A DNA stretch of 50,112 nt from Alphaproteobacteria bacterium (lineage in GTDB: Bacteria > Pseudomonadota > Alphaproteobacteria > WRAU01 > Hepatincolaceae): contig JAIRQL010000051.1 in the NCBI GenBank assembly GCA_031256515.1, forward strand, positions 1 through 50,112. Direction: 5' to 3'. Made by a program: the position numbers and the translations under genes. Shown piece after piece: positions 9,442 to 17,676 of this stretch (position 1 is its first letter; the number at the start of each line of letters is the position of its first letter). The notes below the pieces were generated by a model. That model saw only the letters and a list, made by a program, of their open reading frames with translations. It did no database searches and was not told where the DNA came from.

Positions 9442-10029
9442 CTATTTTGCAGCTTCTTCTTCACCTGCAGCTTGTGAGGTAAGTGAAGCAATTGGAGTTC
9501 CTTTAGGGTAATAAGTTTTTACACCTTCTGGTAGTTTAATATCTTCAATTTTTATCACGGTACCAGAAGTTGCTTCAGCTAAATCAATATCAATTTGCTT
9601 AGGAGCTTTTTTAGGGTTAGCAGCAATTTCTAAATAATGTAATAAAATATTTAAAGAACCACCAAATCTAAGTCCTGGAGATTTAGCTTGGTTATGGAAT
9701 ACCACAGGAATTTCCATTCTGGTAATAGTTTTTGCACCTACTCTTAACATATCCACATGTAGAGGATTATCAGATACAGGATGAAGTTGAATATCTCTGA
9801 TTAAAACTTCTTGAGCTTTACCATCAATATCAACTTTATAAATATTATTGTAAAGGGTATTTTTTACAAGTTGCGACATAACTTCTTTAGGCGATAAACA
9901 AACTGAAGTTGGTTCTTTATTATCACCGTAAATAGTAGCTGGCACAAGACCTTGTCTTCTAGCTTCACGAGAGGCCCCCTTACCAACTTTTTCTCTAAGT
10001 GTAGCTGTGAAAGTAAATTGTTCTGTCAT
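9442..10029 (-). CDS. rplY: 50S ribosomal protein bL25 (general stress protein CTC type)
   Basis: 195 residues, the long CTC-type form. The N-terminal 5S rRNA-binding part includes EKVGKGASREARRQGLVPA and IYGD, then HVDMLRV. The C-terminal TL5-like domain ends in a short acidic AAGEEEAAK tail. It binds 5S rRNA in the central protuberance of the large subunit. ATG is preceded by AAGGAAAAA. First gene of rplY-pth-ychF. Confidence 0.94.
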   Translation of the reverse strand: MTEQFTFTATLREKVGKGASREARRQGLVPATIYGDNKEPTSVCLSPKEVMSQLVKNTLYNNIYKVDIDGKAQEVLIRDIQLHPVSDNPLHVDMLRVGAKTITRMEIPVVFHNQAKSPGLRFGGSLNILLHYLEIAANPKKAPKQIDIDLAEATSGTVIKIEDIKLPEGVKTYYPKGTPIASLTSQAAGEEEAAK

Positions 10030-10221
10030 AATTTTTTCCTTTTAAAACAGTTAGTGTTGATACCTCCAAGGGTGTAAACAACATCCAAAATTATACTGTC
10101 TAATTCACCTAAAGTCTAGTGTTTATTTACCAAGCAATAATGTGTTAAGTTTGTTTAAATATTTTTTAATTATCTTTAATTGTGTTAAAATTTTATCAAA
10201 ATAAATAATGGAGAAAACACC

Positions 10222-11211
10222 ATGAAAAAACTAATTAATAATCCACAAGATGTAGTTAAAGAAATGCTACAAGGCATGATTGCCAGTAATCAGAACTTAA
10301 AATTATGTGTTGAAGAAGATGTAATTATCAGAAAGAATCTTACTAAAAAAGTTACATTAGTAAGTGGTGGTGGTAGTGGACATGAACCGGCTCATGCTGG
10401 ATTTGTTGGTTTTGGTATGCTAGATGCCGCAGTATGTGGTGCGGTGTTTACTTCTCCTACTCCTTTTCAAGTTTATAAGGCGATTGAAGAAGTTAATCAA
10501 GGTATGGGGGTTTTGCTTGTTATAAAAAATTATACTGGAGATGTGCTAAATTTTGAAATGGCTATGGATATGGCAAAAGATAACAACATTAAAGTAGCAT
10601 CCGTTTTGGTTGATGATGATATTGCGGTGGAGGATAGCCTTTATACTGTTGGTAAAAGAGGGGTAGCTGGAACAATTCTAGTTCATAAAATCGCAGGAGC
10701 TTTAGCCGAAAAAGGTGAGAGCTTAGAGAGTATCCAAAGGATTGCCACTGATGTTGTTGCTAATATGGCAACGATGGGGTTATCATTAGGTCCGTGTATT
10801 GTGCCAGCCTCAGGTAAGCCAAGTTTTGAGCTAGCTGAAAATGAAATGGAAGTAGGTTTAGGTATTCATGGTGAACCTGGTGTTTATAGAGATAAAATTA
10901 AAACGGCTAAAGAATCTGCAGAATTGTTGTTAAATAAAGTTATTAATCATTTAAAACTATCATCAGGTGAAGAAGTTTGTCTTTTAGTTAATGGTTTAGG
11001 TGGAACTCCAATGATGGAATTAAGTATTATGAATAACGAGTTTCATAAAATCTTAAAAGCTAAAAATATTAAAGTTATTAAAAATCTTGTTGGTAATTAT
11101 ATGACTTCCCTTGAAATGCCAGGTATTTCGGTAAGTTTATTAAGAATGAAAAATGAGTTTAAAGAACCACTTTTAGCTAAAGCTAATACCGATTTTTATA
11201 AAGAATTTTAA
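10222..11211 (+). CDS. dhaK: Dihydroxyacetone kinase subunit DhaK
   Basis: 329 residues, full length. DhaK binds dihydroxyacetone covalently through a histidine as a hemiaminal. Here that residue is H216 in GIHGEPG. The substrate loop VSGGGSGHEPAHAGFVG at 48-64 and the TSPTPFQ region are conserved. ATG 10222 has GGAG upstream. It is the first gene of dhaK-dhaL-dhaM, which uses phosphoenolpyruvate through the phosphotransferase system rather than ATP to make dihydroxyacetone phosphate for glycolysis. Confidence 0.95.
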   Translation: MKKLINNPQDVVKEMLQGMIASNQNLKLCVEEDVIIRKNLTKKVTLVSGGGSGHEPAHAGFVGFGMLDAAVCGAVFTSPTPFQVYKAIEEVNQGMGVLLVIKNYTGDVLNFEMAMDMAKDNNIKVASVLVDDDIAVEDSLYTVGKRGVAGTILVHKIAGALAEKGESLESIQRIATDVVANMATMGLSLGPCIVPASGKPSFELAENEMEVGLGIHGEPGVYRDKIKTAKESAELLLNKVINHLKLSSGEEVCLLVNGLGGTPMMELSIMNNEFHKILKAKNIKVIKNLVGNYMTSLEMPGISVSLLRMKNEFKEPLLAKANTDFYKEF

Positions 11212-11227
11212 TAAAGGAAAAAATAAA

Positions 11228-11860
11228 ATGCAAACTAGGGCAATTAAAGAGATTATTGAAAGTATTACCACACACCTGCAAAAGAATAAAGATTATTTAA
11301 ACGAGCTAGATAGAGCAGTGGGTGATGGCGATCATGGTAGTAATATTTATAGAGGTTTTGAAGCGGTTTTAGCAGATAGCCAAACTTGGGAAGATTTAAA
11401 TTTATCAGCTACCATGAAAAAAATTGGTATGGTTTTATTGGGGAAAGTTGGTGGAGCATCGGGAGTTTTATATGCTTCTGCCTGCTTAAAAATATCACAA
11501 GGTTTAAATAAAGAATCTTTTAACAATGAAGATTTTTTAAATGCTATGAAGGTGGGGATAGCTGAAATTATGTTAAAGGGTAAATCTAAAATCGGTGATA
11601 AAACTATGCTAGATGCTATGAGCGGATTTACCGAAGCCTTTGCTAAAAAAATGCAAGAAACATCCGATTTCTATGAAATTTTTAAGTATGCCGTAAATGG
11701 AGCTAAAGAGGGTGATGAAAAAACTAAAGATATGGTTGCTAAAAGTGGTAGAGCTAGTTATTTAGGAGAGCGAAGCATAGGGCATATTGATGCTGGAGCA
11801 ACTTCTTTTTGTGTAATTGCTGAGGGAATTTTAGAATATTTAGAAAAAAATAGAGGATAA
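11228..11860 (+). CDS. dhaL: Dihydroxyacetone kinase ADP-binding subunit DhaL
   Basis: 210 residues. The N-terminal ELDRAVGDGDHGSNIYRG at about 26-43 carries the conserved Asp residues that hold Mg-ADP. GKVGGASGVLYA and GDKTMLDA are also family motifs. In PTS-type systems, ADP stays bound to DhaL and is rephosphorylated by DhaM. AAAGGAAAAAATAAA precedes the ATG. It lies 16 bases after dhaK and 2 before dhaM. Confidence 0.95.
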   Translation: MQTRAIKEIIESITTHLQKNKDYLNELDRAVGDGDHGSNIYRGFEAVLADSQTWEDLNLSATMKKIGMVLLGKVGGASGVLYASACLKISQGLNKESFNNEDFLNAMKVGIAEIMLKGKSKIGDKTMLDAMSGFTEAFAKKMQETSDFYEIFKYAVNGAKEGDEKTKDMVAKSGRASYLGERSIGHIDAGATSFCVIAEGILEYLEKNRG

Positions 11861-11862
11861 AT

Positions 11863-12267
11863 ATGGCAAATTTAATTGTAGTAAGCCATAGCTTTAAATT
11901 AGCAAAAGAAACAATTCACTTTGCTAAAGAAATGAGTGGCAATAAAGAGTTAGATTATCAGATTATTAATGCTAGTGGCTTAGATGAAAATACTTTTGGA
12001 ACAGATAGTACGAAAATCACCGCAAGTATAATAGAAGCTACAGCAGATAGTGAGGCGATAATTTTTCATGAAATTGGTAGTAGTATCCTTGCTAGTGAAA
12101 TGGCAATTGATATGCTGGAAGATAGCCTAAAAAACAAGGTAATTCTAGCTAAATTGCCACTGGTGGAAAGTCTGTTTATAGCTTTAAATGTTAATAATCA
12201 AAACATGAGAGCTGTAGATTTGCAAACTATGTTAATATCTGAAATTAAAACTCTTTATGGGTTTTAG
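11863..12267 (+). CDS. dhaM: Phosphotransferase subunit DhaM, EIIA-like domain only
   Basis: 134 residues that fit the mannose-type EIIA domain of DhaM. VVSHS at 6-10 puts the phosphorylated His at position 9, followed by FGTDSTKI and EIGSSILASEMA. E. coli DhaM also has HPr- and EI-like domains, which are missing here, as in Lactococcus-type DhaM. So phosphate must come from a separate HPr/EI elsewhere in the genome. It starts 2 bases after dhaL and ends TAG. Confidence 0.85.
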   Translation: MANLIVVSHSFKLAKETIHFAKEMSGNKELDYQIINASGLDENTFGTDSTKITASIIEATADSEAIIFHEIGSSILASEMAIDMLEDSLKNKVILAKLPLVESLFIALNVNNQNMRAVDLQTMLISEIKTLYGF

Positions 12268-12276
12268 CAAATTATA

Positions 12277-12326
12277 AATATCTTTAAGTTCAGTAATTTT
12301 CTAGTATTATTGGATTTAAAGATATT
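12277..12326 (+). terminator. Inverted repeat after dhaM, possible weak terminator
   Basis: AATATCTTTAA (12277-12287) pairs with TTAAAGATATT (12316-12326), 11 bp with a 28-base loop. There is no strong T-run afterwards, so termination is uncertain. Confidence 0.35.
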
Positions 12327-12381
12327 CTCTTAATTTATAATCATATTTAATAATCATTCTCTATTATTTTTGATTTTTTTG

Positions 12382-12450
12382 TTGACAAATATATTCTTTT
12401 AATGTATATTTAAAATGTAAATAGCGTTAATTTTATAAAATAAGGAAAAA
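12382..12450 (+). promoter_or_regulatory. Near-consensus sigma-70 promoter and RBS of the tail-collar ORF
   Basis: TTGACA at 12382-12387 and TATATT at 12405-12410 are spaced exactly 17 bases, a near-perfect pair. A Shine-Dalgarno-like AAGGAAAA at 12442-12449 precedes the ATG at 12457. This is one of the best promoters in the window and would be odd for a dead gene. Confidence 0.6.
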
Positions 12451-12456
12451 ATAACA

Positions 12457-13134
12457 ATGCAAACTATATTAAAAAATATAAATATAAGCGAAATAACAGA
12501 AGCTACTGTAGAAGTAGATGAAACTTTATGAGCAACAGTTGAGGATTTAAACAAAGAAATTGAAAATAGAAATACTATGTTTAGAGATTTCTTTAAAGGT
12601 TTTATTGGAACAATTCTAGATACTCCTAGCAATAATCCTTTATTATTTAATCCTAATGTAATTGAATATTTAAAGTGTGAGGGTCAAGAATTAGATAAAA
12701 ATTTATATCCAGATTTATTTACAGTTTTAGAATATACATGAGGTGGAGAGGGAGATATTTTTAAATTACCAGATTCAAGAAATAGAAGTTTTAGAAATAT
12801 TGGTGAAAATATGCCATTTGGTTATAAAGAAGATAGTATTCAAGAATTTAGTGGTAGCATTCAAAGTTATACAAATGCCCCACATAATATTCCATTAATC
12901 CTAAGTAATGCTATACATGATACTGAGGGAGTTTTAAAGGCAGAAAGTAAAAATCTAGGTGAGGAATGGTATCGTTTGAAAAATTCTGAGGAAAACCCAG
13001 ATATATGGCAACCAACAGGTGTAGCTGGAAATTTAGTTTTTAATTTTGATAATACAAGAGTAAGAACCGATGTTGAAACCACAGGTAAGGTATATGGTGG
13101 TGTAAGTTATATTATTGCTAAGATTTTAATTTAG
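12457..13134 (+). CDS. Phage tail-collar-type protein with two in-frame TGA codons (recoded, readthrough or pseudogene)
   Basis: From ATG 12457 to TAG 13132-13134 there is one frame of 226 codons including the stop, with no frameshift and no internal TAA or TAG. It is interrupted only by TGA at codon 25 (12529-12531) and codon 95 (12739-12741). Read as Trp, residue 95 falls in LYPDLFTVLEYT-W-GGEGDIFKLPDSRNR, the classic tail-collar motif, where an aromatic is usual. The end, FDNTRVRTDVETTGKVYGG, resembles the family C-terminus. Two other tryptophans use TGG. Promoter and RBS look intact. It may be a recoded phage gene, a readthrough product, or a pseudogene with two TGG-to-TGA changes. With standard code only 107 residues from 12811 stay open. 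Confidence 0.65.
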
Positions 13135-13201
13135 AGTATAAACAATTAGTTATCTATTATTATAGATACACAAAGGTTATTATAAAAAATAACATTATTT
13201 A

Positions 13202-13231
13202 TTGACACATATTGCAAATATAGTTTACTAT
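13202..13231 (+). promoter_or_regulatory. Putative promoter of a short RNA unit
   Basis: TTGACA at 13202-13207 and TACTAT at 13226-13231 are spaced 18 bases. Initiation near 13238 would fall five bases before a GC-rich segment that can pair with the end of the unit. Confidence 0.4.
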
Positions 13232-13237
13232 TATATT

Positions 13238-13326
13238 GAGCAGGGTGGTATCCCAATGGTAGAATATTTTTATGTTGATGATATAAAATTTTATTTATGA
13301 GTTGGCTAAGCCCCACCCACTTTTTT
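13238..13326 (+). ncRNA. Candidate small RNA with tRNA-like ends
   Basis: GGGTGG (13243-13248) can pair with CCACCC (13313-13318), 76 bases from first to last base, with a T6 run at 13321-13326. TATCCCAATGGTAGAAT resembles a tRNA-Gly D-arm (loop AATGGTA identical to the tRNA-Gly here), and a 5-bp stem with a 7-base TTGATGA loop follows. But the D-stem hardly pairs and there is no GTTCRA T-loop. So it is at best a decayed or unusual tRNA or a small RNA. The 14-codon ATG frame at 13256 is probably not a gene. Confidence 0.3.
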
Positions 13327-13795
13327 ACGAATTATTTTTGTATCCTTTTAATTCTTTCTCTATTCTTTTAGTATCTTTATGTAAAACTAATAATCTTTCT
13401 AAAAAAGAAATGATTATACTTTTGATATGTGTTCCAAAAGTTAATCTTGAAATAACCTTTTCTATGTAGTTTTTTTCATCTTTTTTAGGCTTTGGTTTCG
13501 TATTTTCTATTTTATTAGATAAATCCTTATATAAATTAGGATATTCTTGTTGAAATTTCCCGCATTCAACCCAATTACTACATTGATATTTGTTTGTAAA
13601 ATGAGAGTGAATCTTGTTTCTTAGTAATACCTCAATTGGATTAATAATATAATTAAAAAAAGATACAATTTCAAGATTAAGCCAATAAAGTTTTAATGCT
13701 TCTTCTTCATCTTTATGTAAAGAAAGAGCTGTGTATACTTCTAATCTTTCATTAGATATATTCTCACAGAAAACCTTATATACATTATTAGACAT
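13325..13795 (-). CDS. Abi-like (abortive-infection family) protein, apparently short
   Basis: 156 residues. YWLNLEIVSFFNYIINPIEVLLRNKIHSHF at about 38-67 and VISRLTFGTHIKSII at about 113-127 resemble Abi-like proteins, which often carry a HEPN-type C-terminal half with an R-x4-6-H motif. That half, with its RNxxxHH signature, is not visible here, so the protein is truncated or a short variant. The stop TAA lies over the T-run of the RNA unit on the other strand. It is a possible phage-defence gene in the same island as the tail-collar ORF. Family call tentative. Confidence 0.5.
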   Translation of the reverse strand: MSNNVYKVFCENISNERLEVYTALSLHKDEEEALKLYWLNLEIVSFFNYIINPIEVLLRNKIHSHFTNKYQCSNWVECGKFQQEYPNLYKDLSNKIENTKPKPKKDEKNYIEKVISRLTFGTHIKSIIISFLERLLVLHKDTKRIEKELKGYKNNS

Positions 13796-13861
13796 AGTAA
13801 TTCTTAATTCCCATAGATCATGTTGTATACTTGGTTTTTTGTGGATATAGTTATCTTAATT

Positions 13862-14797
13862 TTATTTCAAAAACAAGTCGCTCATGGAAGATTCATTAGA
13901 TATTCTTTTTATGCCCTCAGCAAGGATTTTTGCTACACTTAAATATTTAATTCTTGGTGAGATATAATCCTTATTGACTAAACTTATAGAATTAGTAACC
14001 ACAATTTCTTTAATTGCTGAGTTATCTATTTTTTCCATTGCATTACTAGAAAACAGTCCATGTGAGGCATAAGCATAAATAGATTTTGCTCCGTGTTCTT
14101 GCAAAGCCTTAGCTCCATTACATAATGTGCCGGCAGAATCGGCAATATCGTCTATAATGATGCAGTCTTTACCTTTTATATTTCCGATAATATTCATAAC
14201 CTCAGAAATTCCAGCTACTGGTCTTCTTTTATCTATTATTGCTAAATCTACACCACACCATTTAGCTACTGATCTAGCTCGCATAACTCCGCCAATATCT
14301 GGTGATACAATAACGGTATTTTCAGTACCAACACGATTTTTAATATCATCAACAAAAAGGATATTGGCAAATAAATGATCCACTGGAATATCAAAAAAAC
14401 CTTGAATTTGGGCGGCATGTAAGTCTAGAGCTAGTATTCTATCACTACCAGCTACTGAAATTAAATTTGCTACAAGTTTGGCAGAAATCGGAGTTCTTGG
14501 GGCAGATTTTCTATCTTGCCTAGCATAGCCATAGTAAGGAATTACGGCGGTAATCCGTTTGGCTGACCCTCTTTTTAGGGCATCTATAATTACCAATAAT
14601 TCCATTAAATTATCGTTAGTAGGGTATGAGGTAGACTGAATTACAAAAACATCTTCACCTCTTATACTTTCATTAATTTCTACATTGATTTCTTGGTCGG
14701 CAAATCTTCCAATATTGGTATCTAATAGTGGTGTTCCTAAATGCTGAGCTATTTCCTCAGCTAATTTTCTATTAGAGGTTCCAGAAATTAACTTCAT
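13862..14797 (-). CDS. prs: Ribose-phosphate pyrophosphokinase
   Basis: 311 residues. Prs makes PRPP from ribose 5-phosphate and ATP for nucleotide, His and NAD synthesis. The N-terminal DTNIGRFADQEINVEI, the ALKRGSAKRITAVIPYYGYARQDRK block (about 74-98), and the PRPP loop IIDDIADSAGTLCN near 216 are all present. Length is standard. The product also feeds the nadD pathway further on. pgeF lies 4 bases upstream. Confidence 0.96.
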   Translation of the reverse strand: MKLISGTSNRKLAEEIAQHLGTPLLDTNIGRFADQEINVEINESIRGEDVFVIQSTSYPTNDNLMELLVIIDALKRGSAKRITAVIPYYGYARQDRKSAPRTPISAKLVANLISVAGSDRILALDLHAAQIQGFFDIPVDHLFANILFVDDIKNRVGTENTVIVSPDIGGVMRARSVAKWCGVDLAIIDKRRPVAGISEVMNIIGNIKGKDCIIIDDIADSAGTLCNGAKALQEHGAKSIYAYASHGLFSSNAMEKIDNSAIKEIVVTNSISLVNKDYISPRIKYLSVAKILAEGIKRISNESSMSDLFLK

Positions 14798-14801
14798 AAA
14801 T

Positions 14802-15584
14802 CTACTCCTTTGATTTAATAGTTATACAAGAAAGTTGCAAGCCTTTGCCTTCATTCTTATGGGTTGATCTTCTATGAGAGAAGAGTAAATCTTCATTTTT
14901 ATAAGTATCTAAATTAATAATATCTAAGTTATTTTTATTTATGCCTAATTTTATACCTATATTATAAGCATAAAGTGGCAAATTAAAAGCATACTTTTTA
15001 TCTATTTGTTTAAAAAATTTTTTAGCCTCAGTATCTTTGCTAATAAAATTTCCATAAAATTTGTCATCTACTTCATAGCTTTCTTGGTGAATACAAGGAC
15101 CAATTACCATTATGAGGTTGTTTTTAGGAGATATTTTATTAAATTCATTAATGGTGTTTTGAATAATTCCGTTCAATAATCCTTTCCATCCGCAATGGAT
15201 AGCTGCAATATTTTTTGAAATGGTATCCACAAATAAAATAGGGATGCAATCAGCGGTATAAACTCCTAAAACTATATTGCTATCAGCGGTTATCATTCCA
15301 TCGGCTTCTATATCGTGAGTGTTTTCAAACTCTTGCAAATTATTAACATTAATAATCTTAGTACTATGAACTTGGTTAAGGGTTAATAATTTATTTGGTT
15401 TTAAATTGAATTTCTTAGCAATAATTGAGCGATTGCTATCTACATTTTCTTTTAAATCTCCTAGTTTATAGCTGGTGTTTAAAGAAGAATATACTCCACT
15501 ACTAACTCCGCCATTTCTGCCAAAAAAAGCATGGTCAATAAAATCTATTTGCGATAATAACGGTGATTGAAAATAAGTTTTCAT
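14802..15584 (-). CDS. pgeF: Peptidoglycan editing factor PgeF / multicopper polyphenol oxidoreductase-fold protein (YfiH family)
   Basis: 260 residues of the YfiH/DUF152 family. FFGRNGGVSSGVYSSLN at about 20-36, LNQVHST with a conserved His, ADCIPILF and AIHCGWKGL are the metal-site motifs. Known roles in the family are purine nucleoside cleavage and proofreading of UDP-MurNAc-L-Ser. The exact role here is not determined. Adjacent to prs with a four-base gap, probably cotranscribed. Ends TAG. Confidence 0.9.
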   Translation of the reverse strand: MKTYFQSPLLSQIDFIDHAFFGRNGGVSSGVYSSLNTSYKLGDLKENVDSNRSIIAKKFNLKPNKLLTLNQVHSTKIINVNNLQEFENTHDIEADGMITADSNIVLGVYTADCIPILFVDTISKNIAAIHCGWKGLLNGIIQNTINEFNKISPKNNLIMVIGPCIHQESYEVDDKFYGNFISKDTEAKKFFKQIDKKYAFNLPLYAYNIGIKLGINKNNLDIINLDTYKNEDLLFSHRRSTHKNEGKGLQLSCITIKSKE

Positions 15585-15600
15585 AATTTAACTCAATTTT

Positions 15601-16989
15601 TTAAAGTGGTAGTGTAATATTTATTTTTAAGCCCCCATATTGGGAATCGCCAAGTTCAATACTACCACCGTGTTTAGTTATAATATCTTTAACAATATAA
15701 AGACCTAAGCCTACACTCCCTTTTTTAGCTGTGCGAGCTTCATTAATTTTATAAAATGGACGAAAAACCAGTTCTCTAGCTTCTTCGGGAATACCTGTGC
15801 CATCATCTTCTATCGCAATTGAAAGATTATGGCTGCCTAAGTCGGCGATAGTAATTTCTATTTTATTAGCATAATGTAGAGCATTGCTAAGGATATTATC
15901 CATTGCTCTTTTTAATAAAAGTGGGCTTACCTCAATATTTTTATGAGTTTGTTCAAAAATAATATTGATATTAATATCTTTAAAATTTGGATTTTTGATA
16001 ACTGATTTAAAGAAATCTTTAATATTAATGTATTGTTTTTCGTAAATTACAGAATCATCTCTAGCAAAGTTCAGATAAGAAGAAATCATTTGATACATGC
16101 TTTCAACTTCTTCTCTAATTTCTTCAGCAGGTGGATTTTCATTAACATCTAAAATAAGATTAATTTTAGTTAAAGATGTTTTTAAATCGTGAGAAACACT
16201 TGATAAAAGCATGGTTCTTTGCTCTATAAATCTTTGAATTTGCGAGGTCATTTCATTAAAAGCAATGGTAGTTTCTCTAATTTCAATAGAACCACTGGGC
16301 TGAATATATGGGATTTTTTCACCTTTCCCAAAAAGTTTAGCATATTTAGATAGTTTATTAATTGGTCTTAACTGCAACCGTATAAACTGGATAATTATTA
16401 ATAGCGATAGAAAATAAAGTAAAATAGTTGATATTACAAAAAAAGTAATAGATTTTATAAAAAACATATCTTTTTCTAAATAAAAGGTAATATAGATATT
16501 ATCTTTTATTAAAACATTTAATCGTAATATAGAAAAATTCTCTCCGTATTCTTTAATATGAATAGGATTATTAGGAATTAATCTTTGAATTTCTCTAGTT
16601 AGCTCTGAGGGGCTATCATCAAAATCTTGTAAAATCGCTGTGTTATTGTTAATTATTACCATTTGAGGGTTTAAAGTAGTATATTTGCGGAATCTTTCCA
16701 CAATCATTTCAACTTCTTCGGGAGTTTGAACATCGCTAGCTTGGGAAATAATATTAGCAATATTATTGGTTAGGTTTCTTAATAAAAATGAGCGAATTTG
16801 CCGCCAATAATTATCGTAAAAAATTATCGCAGCTAAAACATGAACCAACAATAAAGTGCCAGATACTATTAAAATAGTACGATAATAAAGGCTTTTTGGT
16901 AAAAGTTTTTTAAGTGGAAGGATAATGTACCTGCCGTATAACCGCTTTAATTTTTTAAAAAGTTCTTGAATCATTAAATTTTTATTCAT
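15601..16989 (-). CDS. Sensor histidine kinase, EnvZ-like
   Basis: 462 residues. Membrane helices at about 36-58 and 180-202 flank a periplasmic sensor of about 120 residues, then HAMP and a HisKA box SVSHDLK with the phosphorylated His at 267. The ATP-binding part has NALHYA, DDGTGIPEEA, and GLGLYIVK near the end. EnvZ-like kinases respond to osmotic or envelope conditions and phosphorylate the partner regulator just upstream. The start ATG overlaps the regulator's TGA stop (ATGA). The signal is unknown. Confidence 0.92.
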   Translation of the reverse strand: MNKNLMIQELFKKLKRLYGRYIILPLKKLLPKSLYYRTILIVSGTLLLVHVLAAIIFYDNYWRQIRSFLLRNLTNNIANIISQASDVQTPEEVEMIVERFRKYTTLNPQMVIINNNTAILQDFDDSPSELTREIQRLIPNNPIHIKEYGENFSILRLNVLIKDNIYITFYLEKDMFFIKSITFFVISTILLYFLSLLIIIQFIRLQLRPINKLSKYAKLFGKGEKIPYIQPSGSIEIRETTIAFNEMTSQIQRFIEQRTMLLSSVSHDLKTSLTKINLILDVNENPPAEEIREEVESMYQMISSYLNFARDDSVIYEKQYINIKDFFKSVIKNPNFKDININIIFEQTHKNIEVSPLLLKRAMDNILSNALHYANKIEITIADLGSHNLSIAIEDDGTGIPEEARELVFRPFYKINEARTAKKGSVGLGLYIVKDIITKHGGSIELGDSQYGGLKINITLPL

Positions 16990-17675
16990 GATACGGGTGA
17001 AAGAATAAAGCCTTTTCCTCTTATGGTTTTAATATATTTTTTACTGCCATTTTCTAGTTTTTTTCTTAATCTCATAATATTAACATTTAAGGTGTTAAGA
17101 TTACTTTCGTTAAGGGGTTTACCTTGTTCTTTAAGAATATCTTCTTTATAAATTATTTTATTAATATTATTAATGAAGATTTTAAAAATTTCAGTTTCTA
17201 ACGAAGATAAATTAATGAGTTCATTATTAATTTTTAAAGAATTATTTATTTTATTAAAAGCAATATCACCACATAGAATAATATCTTGAGAATCGTCTGT
17301 AGTATTGTATCTTATTTTAAAGAGGTTTTTAACTCTTAATAACAGCTCTTGCGAATTAAAAGGTTTGCTAAGGTAATCATTAGCACCACCATTAAGGGCA
17401 AGAATTTTATTATCCACATCATCAACTGCTGTTAGCATAATTGAGGGGATATTAATATTATTAGCATGAAGCGAGGATATAAAATCTATGCCATTTTCTT
17501 TTGGCATCATGTAATCTATCACCAGAGCATTAAACGAAATATATTTTATTAATTTCCTCGCATCATCAGCACTTAATACCGAAAAAGCCACAAAATCATT
17601 GTTAGTAAATAACTTACTTAGTAAATCACCAATTTTTTCATCATCATCTACAATTAAAATTTGAGGCTTAAGCAT
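16986..17675 (-). CDS. DNA-binding response regulator, OmpR family
   Basis: 229 residues. Receiver domain 1-120 with DDD at 10-12, the phosphoacceptor D54 in LVIDYMMP and the conserved Lys in LSKPF near 104. A winged-helix domain follows, ending MRLRKKLENGSKKYIKTIRGKGFIL. It is the partner of the kinase downstream. Its TGA stop (16986-16988) is the only TGA stop I count in the window, overlapping the kinase ATG. A TAA in the same frame follows four codons later (16974-16976), so it does not by itself settle how TGA is read. Confidence 0.93.
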   Translation of the reverse strand: MLKPQILIVDDDEKIGDLLSKLFTNNDFVAFSVLSADDARKLIKYISFNALVIDYMMPKENGIDFISSLHANNINIPSIMLTAVDDVDNKILALNGGANDYLSKPFNSQELLLRVKNLFKIRYNTTDDSQDIILCGDIAFNKINNSLKINNELINLSSLETEIFKIFINNINKIIYKEDILKEQGKPLNESNLNTLNVNIMRLRKKLENGSKKYIKTIRGKGFILSPVS

Positions 17676-17676
17676 T

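Noticed and set aside
12811..13134. A separate 107-residue gene starting at ATG 12811
   Set aside because: It begins in the middle of the tail-collar domain, and the frame continues upstream to a much better promoter and RBS.
13243..13318. A canonical tRNA in the accessory island
   Set aside because: The acceptor-like stem and a D-loop match exist, but the D-stem does not pair and there is no GTTCRA T-loop. Listed only as a candidate RNA.
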